Positions 55,697 through 63,791 of a DNA stretch of 64,000 bases are shown piece after piece. The position numbers were made by a program, and so were the translations under genes. The notes beneath the pieces were generated by a model. It did no database searches and was not told the DNA's origin. It saw only the letters and a list, made by a program, of their open reading frames with translations. Position 1 is the stretch's first letter, and every line of letters begins with the position of its first letter. The DNA comes from Sporosarcina limicola (GTDB taxonomy: Bacteria > Bacillota > Bacilli > Bacillales_A > Planococcaceae), in the NCBI RefSeq assembly GCF_014873855.1, contig NZ_JADBEL010000004.1, forward strand, positions 177,719 to 241,718. Direction: 5' to 3'.

Positions 55697-55992
55697 ATGA
55701 ACAATGATCGCGACCGTGAAATATTAAGAAGCTTAATGCAAAGCGTTTCGTACGCTATGCATATGAACACATTAGCCAAAATAAAAAAATCAACACTCGA
55801 AAACTCATAGCTGAAATGTCCGGAGAATCCAAGATATCCCGTCTCTATTTGGAAAATCATCCGAGCATTAAAACGGATGTCACTGACAAGGACATGCTAA
55901 TGGTGCAGATTGATCATGCGTTGGATGACAGGGATGAGGATAGGTTTACGCTTCTGACGAATGAGTTGAAAGTGAAGGGAGTGTTGGTATGA
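55697..55992 (+). pseudogene. IDEAL-domain phage-type protein, frameshifted
   Basis: ATG 55697 (after AAGGGTGGAGAAGG) encodes NNDRDREILRSLMQ and then runs to a stop at 55808. Shifting frame near 55740 gives KRFVRYAYEHISQNKKINTR and onward to TGA 55992, ending in an IDEAL domain (MLMVQIDHALDDRDEDRF), the same domain as in YpiB at 24117. The stop overlaps the next gene start (ATGA), so the original gene was in an operon with it. Confidence 0.65.
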
Positions 55993-56339
55993 GTGAAACG
56001 AATGAGGGACGGTTGGAAGAAGTAAAGAGGTCAGCAAAGTGGTTGTATTGTTTTATGGGTCCGGTTGACGTGCAAAGCATTTCGGAAGACATGAATTGGC
56101 AAATCGAACAAGTTGAAAAGGCGCAACAAGACGTCGAAAAGCATCTGAATAGCTATCGTGAATGGTTTGAGGAGCAAACTAATTTTAGTAATGAAAATGA
56201 GTGGTTGCGTGAATCGCTGGCATTCTATGCAGACAGCAAAAATTATCAAGTTAATGTTGTTGATCAGTGGGAACCGGAAATTAAAGTCATGATGGATGGG
56301 GGAGCAAAGGCGGCTAAGTTACTAGAGGAATTGAAATGA
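55989..56339 (+). CDS. Hypothetical prophage-type protein
   Basis: 116 aa, soluble, acidic, mostly helical (VEKAQQDVEKHLNSYREWFE). Intact. Overlaps the IDEAL pseudogene before it and the nonsense-bearing gene after it by ATGA junctions. Not recognised. Confidence 0.6.
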   Translation: MSETNEGRLEEVKRSAKWLYCFMGPVDVQSISEDMNWQIEQVEKAQQDVEKHLNSYREWFEEQTNFSNENEWLRESLAFYADSKNYQVNVVDQWEPEIKVMMDGGAKAAKLLEELK

Positions 56340-56566
56340 TAGCAGCACAAGAAGTTAAGTACGTGCTCTTTGAAGACATCACGGTTAAGTGGCTCTGGCG
56401 TGAAAGCGAGTTGATATGATTCCGGCAGATGTGGGATGAGGGTGTAGGAATTTCAGAACTGGCGAAGGAGCTGCATTGCAACCAAAGAAGTGTTGTGCTG
56501 CTGATATTGGATCAAGCGGAACAAGGGTTGGTTAAACAACGATCAGGCGGAGTTTTCGGGCAATAA
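56336..56566 (+). pseudogene. Helix-turn-helix-type small protein with in-frame TGA
   Basis: 76 codons from ATG 56336 to TAA 56564, interrupted once by TGA at 56417-56419 (codon 28). The part after the stop, FRQMWDEGVGISELAKELHC and NQRSVVLLILDQAEQGL, looks like a helix-turn-helix protein that reads continuously. ATGA overlap with the gene before. Probably a recent nonsense mutation. Confidence 0.55.
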
Positions 56567-56747
56567 AAAAGACAGGATTCCTCCCGTCATTGGTAGGGTT
56601 TATAACACAAGGAGGGATCCTGGTGAATAAAGATATTACTTTTAATACTAACGGGTTCGGTTGATGGGGAGAAAAGTGCAATTAACAACGTAAATAACAG
56701 GTTAATTAGCATACATTTCAACAGTGAAATAGCCATAAAAAACAAGT
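56567..56747. other. Gene-poor stretch with a possible decayed small ORF
   Basis: AAGGAGG then GTG 56622 opens a 13-codon frame; a one-base shift would extend it as KILLLILTGSVDGEKSAIN and on to 56749. Too short and broken to call a gene. Nothing else seen. The further stretch 56779-56908 is also empty. Confidence 0.35.
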
Positions 56748-56778
56748 AAAAACGCTCAGAAAAATCTGAGCGTTTTTT
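56748..56778 (+). terminator. Intrinsic terminator closing the small-gene cluster
   Basis: AAAACGCTCAGA pairs with TCTGAGCGTTTT, loop AAAA, T-run to 56778. Works on both strands. Confidence 0.9.
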
Positions 56779-56908
56779 CGGCAAAATATTTTACTATTCT
56801 TATTGAACTAAAGCACCCGTTGATGAAGTTTCCATATACTCATCAAAATAATATTCCATAATGTGAGGTTCTAAATGTAGAATCCCACCGTCTCAATAAT
56901 TGATGGCA

Positions 56909-57067
56909 TCAGCGAATGCTATTATTTGTTTTATCATTTCTCTCCTTGTTATTTGTTATCTTGTTGATGACATAATTAGCAAACTCACCCATAAGCCGAA
57001 TTGCAATTACACTTCCCACCAACATGCCTATAAAAGCTAAAACTTGTTCAGATGACATAAAATACAT
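56909..57067 (-). CDS. Small membrane protein
   Basis: 52 aa read on the minus strand; one transmembrane segment (about residues 9-28, VLAFIGMLVGSVIAIRLMGE) and a basic/Asn-rich tail. GGGGTGGG precedes the ATG. Not recognised. Similar in design to the product at 54932 but without sequence identity. Confidence 0.5.
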   Translation of the reverse strand: MYFMSSEQVLAFIGMLVGSVIAIRLMGEFANYVINKITNNKERNDKTNNSIR

Positions 57068-57241
57068 AATACCCACCCCTTTTTCTTAGTTTCTTCTCTC
57101 CCTCACGTATGCTATATTCTTTTAGCTTGTTTTTCAATTAAAATGTACCGTTAGTTGGACAAGAGCAGCTCTGATATTGATACGTTCAAAACATTAATTC
57201 CCCATTAATCAAATTTCAATAAAGATATTTAACATAGCACT

Positions 57242-58279
57242 TCAATAAAAAGACCACATTTCGTCTTTTCGATCTTTCAACTCTTTAAGGACAAACGCTC
57301 TATACTCGACCAGTTCTGGAAACTGATAAAAGAAGTTAATCTTTTCTTCTGCAACTGTTTGAGGGCTATCATTGTACGGCGTTAGCATAAAGAAAGAAAA
57401 AGACTCCGCAATATCCTCATAAGCTCTTACCGTAGCATAAGTTGTCACGAATGAATCCTTATTCCTTTCATAAAAAGCAATTCGCTCTTCCACACTTTCG
57501 TAACCAGCATGAAGCCACTGCTCCTCATACTCCGTCAAAAAAGATTGATAAAAAAGATTCATATAACTGTTCGCGTTATAGCACTCCTCGTACCACTTCA
57601 AATGGAATTGATCTGCTGGACAGGTATCCGACATGACAAGATCCTCTTGATTCATTGTCAGCAAATGACCATACTCATGAATCACTATCGCCACCGTGTC
57701 GAATTGAAACCAACGCTCAATCCAATTCGAAGGTATCCCCAATTTCCCCTCATTTACAAAAACATGCGGGTACACATCCTCTCGAAAATCAAGGATTTGG
57801 AAGTTTACTTTGCTTCGATCGTACAAGGCATGCACAAGATCTGGGATGCCTTTAAAGATGGTCCTTTCTTCTCCTTTTGTTAAAACAAGATCGTCTTCTA
57901 TAATTTCATAGCGAGCAATAATGAGGTCTTCATCTTCCCAATCAAATTCAGCAAGAGAATATTCATCTTCTTCCGTGTTCGCACTCAAAACCCAAATCCC
58001 GTCTTGTCTTTCAAGTCCTCTTCTAAAGTCGGAAAAATGTTCACTTCCGTATGAATCCCCCAAATCGCGGCATTCCCCTACTGTTTTACATATCTCCGAA
58101 TCAATCGTCTGCGACCAATACTCATCGACTACTATTTCCTTTTCTTGATGGACTTCGACCTCTTCAACGATCTCCGTCTCCACCAAATCAGCAACCGCCA
58201 TCTCTTCCTTCTCACATCCTGCAAGTAAAACTACAATTGCAGCGAGTCCCCCTATGATGATTCTCTTTATCATTCTCAT
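57242..58279 (-). CDS. Lipoprotein with gluzincin-like metalloprotease motif
   Basis: 345 aa. Signal with lipobox LLAGC (Cys about residue 22 from ATG 58279), then an acidic linker. VIHEYGHLLT (about 207-216) is a complete HExxH zinc motif, and YEDIAESFSFFM (about 305-316) supplies a plausible third ligand Glu in an ExxxE helix, as in peptidase clan MA. Cysteines in CKTVGEC and SDTC...CYN could form disulfides. GGGGGG lies 6 bases before ATG 58279. A cell-surface protease is inferred; substrate and family not identified. Confidence 0.7.
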   Translation of the reverse strand: MRMIKRIIIGGLAAIVVLLAGCEKEEMAVADLVETEIVEEVEVHQEKEIVVDEYWSQTIDSEICKTVGECRDLGDSYGSEHFSDFRRGLERQDGIWVLSANTEEDEYSLAEFDWEDEDLIIARYEIIEDDLVLTKGEERTIFKGIPDLVHALYDRSKVNFQILDFREDVYPHVFVNEGKLGIPSNWIERWFQFDTVAIVIHEYGHLLTMNQEDLVMSDTCPADQFHLKWYEECYNANSYMNLFYQSFLTEYEEQWLHAGYESVEERIAFYERNKDSFVTTYATVRAYEDIAESFSFFMLTPYNDSPQTVAEEKINFFYQFPELVEYRAFVLKELKDRKDEMWSFY

Positions 58280-58539
58280 ATCCATCCCCCCGTGTTGATT
58301 TCTAATCTTTGATTTTCTAATTGGTATACTCTTCTTTCTTCTATTTTGTACGAATTCTTCCACTGAGAACATACCATTCCATTTAGTTTTACGATTGAAA
58401 ACCCGTTAAATTTCGGTTTTTCTTGTTAAACTTACTTTCTCCGTTAGTAGAAGAACAATATTTCACAGTCTTTAATTTATTTTAGTATAGATTTTTCATC
58501 TTTTCGTAAAGAAGATGTTTTATTTTCCTACTAATTTAA

Positions 58540-60480
58540 CTACCTAAGATAAATAATATCTTTCAAGTCGAATTTTTTATCCGTGATTCCCAACCGTTGA
58601 GCGGGTGTTTCTCTAGTTCCATTCGATTTAAAAGCGAAACAAAAATTGTAATAGGTCCTCAGGATGGTAATAGCCATTTGAGCATATTTAGGATTGAAGT
58701 TGGAATAGATATAACTTTTCCCATCGCCTCGTGCGGTGGTTAAGGGTCTTTCTAAAATGGACAACCTTCTTCGAATTTGTTGGATGAAAGTATTGGTAGC
58801 GTTGTCATTGACATTCATCATCAAAGCTGCAATGTCTTTTGGGTCCAGCGATGATAAGTTCGTTGTGCAATCTATGGAACGCAAGCCTCTATCAATCGTA
58901 GCAAGGGGATGCAAAATTGGATTATCCGCATATTCCAAGTGTGTTCTTGAAGCAGTTGAAACCTTCTTGTAAAAGTGATGGTGCGTAAAGAGTTCCTGCA
59001 ATTGCAGAAACGCTAATTTCCTCAGTGAATTTGTTTCGATTCCTCGCATTTCTCCCCAATGGTTCAAATCAATTCTCGCCTGAACAAATTCTTCGCGGGC
59101 TTGTTTTCTCGTTTTCGTCTTATCTGTTTGGCACAGGAAACGATGGGCATCAGATAGCCGTATTTCCTTTGTGAAGACTCTGTTGATAGATGTTATAAGG
59201 GAACTGTCCTCATCGGTCACAAAACGCCACTCAGTCGCATTCACTAGCTGTTTGATGAGCCATAGGTGAGCGACCGTTGTATAAGTTGAACCAACGTGCA
59301 ATCCGTCTATATACTTCATTCTTCGTTCTATTTGTGCCAATTCTTCGAAATACCTTGATACACTCTGCGTGTCGTTTTTCGAAGGGGGCATAGGGTAGTG
59401 TGAATACCTTGGGTATCTCGCATATTTTTTTGCGAATTCATTCAGATGATCTTCTCTTTGTAGAACCGTATCAAGAGCAATGTCCCAATCATAGGCTACG
59501 TCGCTGCGAAATACATACCTTGACAGAACATCTGCTGATACCACAACGTGAGTCGGGAATTGGCTTTCTTCAACCTCATTATAACGGCTACCACCCATCC
59601 CTTTTTGACGAACATTGTTTAGAAAATAGATCATCTTATCTGTGCTTAGCCACATTTCTTTGAACGTTACCTTTTGAAGTGGCTTGGTTTCGTGACGTTC
59701 TAGAAATTCCAAACACCTTCGGTACAGGAATTCTAATTTATCATAGTAGGTCCTTCTGCCGATTTCTAAAATTTCGCAGGTTCTTGTGACGGGCGTTCGG
59801 CTTAATAGCAGTTTGGCAAAAAGATGATGAACATCACTTCGTTTTTGATTATATGTGGTGGATCTTTTCCTGTCTGGTGTTAAAGCCGTTTTCTTTTTGC
59901 AAACCTTGCACTGATACCGTTGCATTCCCAATCTGCTTTTTCCTTGCTTATAAAAGCCCTCAGGTTCATTAAACGGCGTAAAGTCTTCAGCAATGCAACC
60001 GCTCTTGTGGAACTCATAATCCTCTTCTTTGTTGTGAACGGAATTGATTCGAACCAATCGTTGTATCTCTTGTGCGATAGACCAGTTGGAAAGAGTGGAG
60101 GTGTGACAACCTAATACCGCATTACCCGTTACGCCTGTTGGGTCTGGGTTGCATTTTATTGATTTGTGATTGGATCTCCCTGTCAGTTTATAGCGGGTTG
60201 GCTTTCCTTTGGTTTCGTACTTTTTTTGGGGCATTCAGTGGTATCTACAATATGGATTGGCACATTGGTTGTATTGGATTTGACGCTTAATGCCGTTCCA
60301 AGTGAATTCGGTAGGTGTGAAAAGTAGATCCTTATATCTTGTCCCAAACTGCTTGGGTGTTAATATGTCGTAATCGATATTTCTATTCTTAATCTCGCTT
60401 GCAGAAAGGGGAGATAGAACATCCACTAAATTATCATCTTTGGTGGCTAATCGCTTCAACTTAGCCAATTTTTTCGTCAC
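58540..60480 (-). pseudogene. Zinc-ribbon DDE-type transposase, split by in-frame TGA
   Basis: Two ORFs (60480-60235, 81 aa; 60234-58540, 564 aa) lie in one reading frame, separated by a single TGA (60235-60237) immediately followed by ATG. Together 646 codons. The break falls in a Cys-rich region: CANPYCRYH before it, MPQKKYETKGKPTRYKL after. Later come a second zinc ribbon CKVCKKKTALTPD (about 110-122 of the large ORF), a helix-turn-helix (TCEILEIGRRTYYDKLEFLY) and a C-terminal TPAQRLGITDKKFDLKDI that is typical of IS transposases. Either a nonsense mutation or translation restart at the ATG. Function as transposase is inferred. Confidence 0.65.
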
Positions 60481-60712
60481 CTACCAATTCTTCGATTCCG
60501 AGCTGTTTAATGATTCTTCTGTTATTCCTCTTATTCTCAATCCAAGCGATAAAATCTTTATCATCCAACAAGTTCAGCAGGAATAAGTTGACCACTTCAC
60601 TTTCGCTATGCTCCGTGTATTCAGCGTAACTTTTTACGATATTTCTAGCCCGTTCTGATATAAGCCAGTCAACCTTTTCAGCATTGTGATTTTTAGGCTT
60701 GATGAACCTCAT
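60461..60712 (-). CDS. Small DNA-binding-like protein of the transposon unit
   Basis: 83 aa, starting ATG 60712 with AAGGAG upstream. The middle (ERARNIVKSYAEYTEHSESE) followed by a helix resembles a ribbon-helix-helix or small HTH fold; no full match recognised. Its end overlaps the start of the split transposase by 20 bases, so the genes are one unit. May repress its own promoter, which contains inverted repeats. Confidence 0.55.
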   Translation of the reverse strand: MRFIKPKNHNAEKVDWLISERARNIVKSYAEYTEHSESEVVNLFLLNLLDDKDFIAWIENKRNNRRIIKQLGIEELVGDEKIG

Positions 60713-60746
60713 ACTTTCCAACTCCTTACAAATCGATGATACTTTT

Positions 60747-60776
60747 AGTATACCCAATCAGCAACTGTTTTAACAA
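60747..60776 (-). promoter_or_regulatory. Candidate promoter of the transposon unit
   Basis: On the minus strand TTGTTA (60776-60771), 18-base spacer, TATACT (60752-60747), about 35 bases before the 60712 start codon. The -35 lies inside one arm of an inverted repeat. Confidence 0.55.
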
Positions 60777-60817
60777 GTGAATTAGCAAAGGCACATAAAT
60801 TTATGTGCTCTTGTTAA
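60770..60817. repeat. Nested inverted repeats upstream of the transposon unit
   Basis: TTAACAAG (60770-60777) and CTTGTTAA (60810-60817) surround a perfect 18-bp palindrome GCACATAAATTTATGTGC (60791-60808). One outer arm covers the -35 hexamer. CTTGTTAAAC also occurs reading inward at 58422-58431, the other side of the unit, so it may be part of the element ends. Confidence 0.6.
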
Positions 60818-60885
60818 TTAATGTGATAATTGTGGTGCCAGTTCGTCTATATAATCATCTAAACGTTGATATAACAACAAAAACA

Positions 60886-60917
60886 GGGACACCAATTCAT
60901 ATGCGAATTGTGTCCCC
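60886..60917 (-). terminator. Hairpin, terminator-like on the minus strand
   Basis: GGGACACCAATTC pairs with GAATTGTGTCCC (one bulge); minus-strand reading is followed by TGTTTTTG. No gene to serve on that strand was found to the right. Confidence 0.45.
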
Positions 60918-61004
60918 AAATGCTTTGTTTTTTACTGTTTTCTCCCCATCATCCGAACCTGTTATTTTAATACGGATGCATTATTGTTTGGGATTGATAT
61001 AATA

Positions 61005-61219
61005 CAGGACTCGGGACAAAGCGAATTTGGATGGTAACCAGGAAACCAAAAGTCAATACTTTAAAGGGTTTGAGTTTCACTATAACTATAATAGTTTATT
61101 GTAGCTTTTTTGCTGAAATTCTATGCTATTCCCCCCGGAAACCCTTTGATACCAACAAAGGTGATTACTGATTGATGATTCCAGACTACAAAAAACTATT
61201 TACAATGTCCCGAGTCCTG
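61005..61219. mobile_element. 215-bp MITE-like element
   Basis: Perfect terminal inverted repeats CAGGACTCGGGACA (61005-61018) and TGTCCCGAGTCCTG (61206-61219). Directly repeated TAATA (61000-61004 and 61220-61224) fits a 5-bp target duplication. No ORF inside; an internal AAAGGGTTT/AAACCCTTT pair suggests folding. No transposase with these ends is in the window. Confidence 0.75.
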
Positions 61220-61272
61220 TAATAGAACTACCAATGTACTGTGTGGTGGTTATTTCGGAGGGGGTTGCGAAA

Positions 61273-61366
61273 GTGAGAGAGTTGCCGGAGCACGGGGGAA
61301 TATCGGATTGTGACGCATCAGGGGAAAGTTAGGCGGATGCGGAGGGAAGAGGGGGAAGAGTTTTAA
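61273..61366 (+). pseudogene. Small phage-type protein gene with frameshift at a G-run
   Basis: GTG 61273 after GGAGGGGG encodes VRELPEHG; a run of five G then shifts the frame, and the remainder EYRIVTHQGKVRRMRREEGE runs to TAA 61364. Length 3n+1. Looks like a small basic phage regulator; not identified. Confidence 0.5.
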
Positions 61367-61486
61367 GTGAATATTTTTATTATGGGGTTAATATTACTTG
61401 CGGTAATAATGACTTTTTTCATAATAGATACTCAACTTTCGGAGTTGAATAACCCTGGTAAACTAGCAGTAATAAACAGTTCATGA
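61367..61486 (+). CDS. Small hydrophobic peptide
   Basis: 39 aa from GTG 61367, directly after the previous stop (TAAGTG), with GAGGGAAGAGG upstream. One membrane helix (FIMGLILLAVIMTFFII). Not recognised. Confidence 0.4.
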   Translation: MNIFIMGLILLAVIMTFFIIDTQLSELNNPGKLAVINSS

Positions 61487-61571
61487 CCTATTTTTGCGCA
61501 AAAAGTATAGAAAACACCCGATTCTTTGGTGAAATAAAGGCACGACACCAACCAAAGAGAGGATGTTTTCT

Positions 61572-61919
61572 ATGTCTCCAATTTTACCAGATTCAATTCA
61601 ACATGACCAACTAAAATCTCGGGTAAGTCTCTTTTTTAAACAGGCTAAAATCGGTGCTTTCTTACACCAATCCACTATTCGGAAAGAGAAGGGCTTATCT
61701 GCACTTATCCTTATCCAATTCATCTTTTCACTTGTCATTTAAGGAAAGAATCTTTACCGAACATTGGAATCAGGGCGTTTTCCAGATGCGCCCGAGAAGG
61801 ATGCCGTGTATGACTTGCTCAAACGGACGACCTATAACTGGCGAAAATTGCTTTCTCTTGTCAGTGCACATCTCATTGAAACGATTTTAAAACCCCTAAC
61901 CTCGGAGGATCGAGACCGC
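61572..61919 (+). pseudogene. IS4-type transposase, 5' part, with in-frame TAA
   Basis: ATG 61572 opens a transposase N-terminus (LPDSIQHDQLKSRVSLFFKQ) interrupted by TAA at 61740-61742; the frame continues with GKNLYRTLESGRFPDAPEKD and LKRTTYNWRKLLSL. The sequence joins other DNA near 61905-61920, before the first catalytic aspartate. The upstream 61490-61571 probably holds the left end of the IS. Confidence 0.7.
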
Positions 61920-61920
61920 G

Positions 61921-62109
61921 TTCTATGTCCGTGATCGAAACCGTTCAATGGAGAAACGCTTCAAGCAGATGGGGTTAGAAGTTGAAGTTCGTAAAACAAA
62001 AGAAATGGCGAAGCAAGCTAAGATTGAACTAAAAGAGATTGACTTGATAAAACAATATAGAGAGGAACGTCGTTATGAACCAATCACCAAGCGCAATCCA
62101 TTCAGATAA
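61921..62109 (+). pseudogene. 3' tail of a Tn554-type tnpB-like gene
   Basis: 63 codons open from TTC 61921, beginning FYVRDRNRSMEKRFKQMGLE and ending KRNPFR. No start codon or catalytic part is present; the reading frame is joined to the IS4-type fragment. It overlaps the next gene by 35 bases in the way of the tnpB-tnpC junction of Tn554-like elements. Confidence 0.5.
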
Positions 62110-62549
62110 GCGGCAATGGCTTGATAAAGTGCATCAGCAACGTAAAGACCGTTCACTTACTATCGGTATTCAAACGATTGATTTTCTCGTAGAACAAGGG
62201 ATTCCCGTAACTTATCAGAACATTAGTGAGCATTCAAAAGCATTTGATGAAAAAGGAAAAGGCATCCATCAAAATACGATTAAACGCAATGAGGGACTAC
62301 ATTCTTATTATCAAAAGCATAGCAGAACGTATAAAGTAAAAAATACGCGTAAAAAGCCTGTAATGCCCTCTAGATTTGACGAAGCATCTTTAAGAAGGAT
62401 TTCCGTCTGAACGTGATGTAAACATCGCCAAAAAGAGGTATATGCAGCTTACGAAAGAGGAATTGGTGAATAGATTAATAGCGGTTGAAAAATACGTTGC
62501 GGAAAATCAAGAGCGATGGGTAGCTAATCAATTTGGGCAGTTCAAATAG
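62075..62549 (+). pseudogene. TnpC-like (DUF6262) accessory protein, frameshifted
   Basis: 111-aa ORF (62075-62410) with TIDFLVEQGIPVTYQNISEH and NTIKRNEGLHSYYQ, typical of Tn554 TnpC-type proteins that aid the two tyrosine recombinases. A shift near 62390 opens the rest in another frame (SERDVNIAKKRYMQLTKEEL to TAG 62549), a coiled-coil tail. Length 3n+1. AGGAACG precedes the ATG. Partners tnpA and most of tnpB are missing. Confidence 0.6.
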
Positions 62550-62566
62550 ATAATTAATGAGATGCA

Positions 62567-62605
62567 AAAATAGACTTGTTAAAAATAATTTAACAAGTCT
62601 ATTTT
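62567..62605. terminator. Bidirectional terminator
   Basis: Perfect 17-bp stem AAAATAGACTTGTTAAA / TTTAACAAGTCTATTTT. Serves the tnpC remnant from the left and the hydrolase from the right. Confidence 0.9.
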
Positions 62606-62665
62606 AACTATCTTGTTCAACTAATGCTCCCGATTCTTGAATAAACCAAGATGGAGGTACGCTGG

Positions 62666-63478
62666 TCATTGCTCCATCAATGAGACAGATTCAGCCCTAT
62701 TGAGCCAATTATTCATTAACGCTTCAAACACATCTGATTGTTCAATTTGAAGGTTATGACCAGCCATGTCCAATGCGGCAAAGGTGGCACGAGGATAATT
62801 GTCAATTAGCTTCCAAGCATCTTTAAACCCTACAGTATTGTCCTGACGACCCGTAATGATTAACGCCGGGTGTTCAAATGGTAAGAATTCAGCATCGACA
62901 TCGAAAGTAAACCCATAACCATTTTGGCGAATGTGATCCATGAACTTAACATCAGCGCTTCTGGAAGGAATCAAAATTTCTTCATGAAACCTCTTCCATT
63001 CACGTTCACCTTGTATAACAGCCATTGGTTCAAATTCAGCAACATCTTCTGGTGACAAGCGGGATAAAAGAGCCTGATCTTCCTTCAATATTTGTTGATC
63101 AGGTAAGCACCTTTCATCATAATCCGCAACAATCATGGGGGCAATAAGAAACATACCGCGGGCAAGATTCCTGCGAAAGTGAGCAATTCCACGAGCAAGA
63201 TATCCACCATATGAATTTCCACATACTAGGAACGGTTCATCCGGAATGATCTGATCGATAAATCCTAGAACGACATTTAACATATCATCTGAATTCTGAA
63301 TAGTCTCAAGGGGCTTCGAACCACCCATCCCGGGCAAATCTATGTATATCCTTTTCCATACGCTCTGTTTTTCGAATACCGGTTCTAAGCAGTTTAACAT
63401 CACTTGGTGATCTAAAGACCAACCATGTAGTATAACAATCGGGAAACCTTCTCCGACTATCTTATAATTGATTGACAA
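62666..63478 (-). CDS. Alpha/beta hydrolase
   Basis: 270 aa. Oxyanion motif HGWSLDH (about residues 18-24), nucleophile elbow CGNSYGG (about 86-92, Ser active), Asp in TGRQDNTVG (about 211-219) and His in MAGHNLQ (about 239-245). Complete triad, so probably an active esterase/lipase-like enzyme; substrate unknown. AAGGAAGTG precedes ATG 63478. Isolated gene among mobile remnants. Confidence 0.85.
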   Translation of the reverse strand: MSINYKIVGEGFPIVILHGWSLDHQVMLNCLEPVFEKQSVWKRIYIDLPGMGGSKPLETIQNSDDMLNVVLGFIDQIIPDEPFLVCGNSYGGYLARGIAHFRRNLARGMFLIAPMIVADYDERCLPDQQILKEDQALLSRLSPEDVAEFEPMAVIQGEREWKRFHEEILIPSRSADVKFMDHIRQNGYGFTFDVDAEFLPFEHPALIITGRQDNTVGFKDAWKLIDNYPRATFAALDMAGHNLQIEQSDVFEALMNNWLNRAESVSLMEQ

Positions 63479-63791
63479 GAATTACACTTCCTTTGAGATA
63501 AATTATTTTTTCATTTCAAATTCACTTGCGGCAATACATTCCTTATTCAATTAAATGGCCGATAGTTGAAGAACTATTTATTATCATAGCTGCCCATTTA
63601 GGAGGCATTAAAAAAACACCTCATATTAGGTGTTGCTGCTACTCATTATGATCCGGATGCGACATAAAAAAGATTGTCAATAGACAATCCCCTGTGGTTC
63701 AACTAATTCTTATTATAATGTTGCACATTGTATAAAGGATACTGATATATTAAGTGCACTACGTTAACTCTTGACTTTTAATAAAATTAAT
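63479..63791. other. Intergenic stretch with two minus-strand terminators
   Basis: No gene seen. AACACCT/AGGTGTT with A-run (63609-63634) and GATTGTC/GACAATC with A-run (63664-63690) are both terminators when read on the minus strand, although no minus-strand gene lies to their right in the window; an insertion of the ISL3 element may have separated them from it. Confidence 0.6.

Noticed and set aside
56587..56784. 65-aa minus-strand ORF with a hydrophobic stretch
   Set aside because: It starts inside an intrinsic terminator hairpin (56748-56778) and has no ribosome binding site.
57442..58257. Several plus-strand ORFs of 64-124 aa opposite the lipoprotein gene
   Set aside because: They are antisense shadows; only the minus-strand frame has signal, lipobox and motif structure.
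52482..60237. Stop-codon recoding (selenocysteine, pyrrolysine or reassigned TGA) explaining the in-frame stops
   Set aside because: Both TAA and TGA occur, they mix with frameshifts, no SECIS-like element follows, and backbone genes use TGA as a normal stop.
60805..61002. 65-aa plus-strand ORF before the MITE
   Set aside because: It runs through the inverted repeats and a hairpin, lacks a Shine-Dalgarno, and has no coding character.
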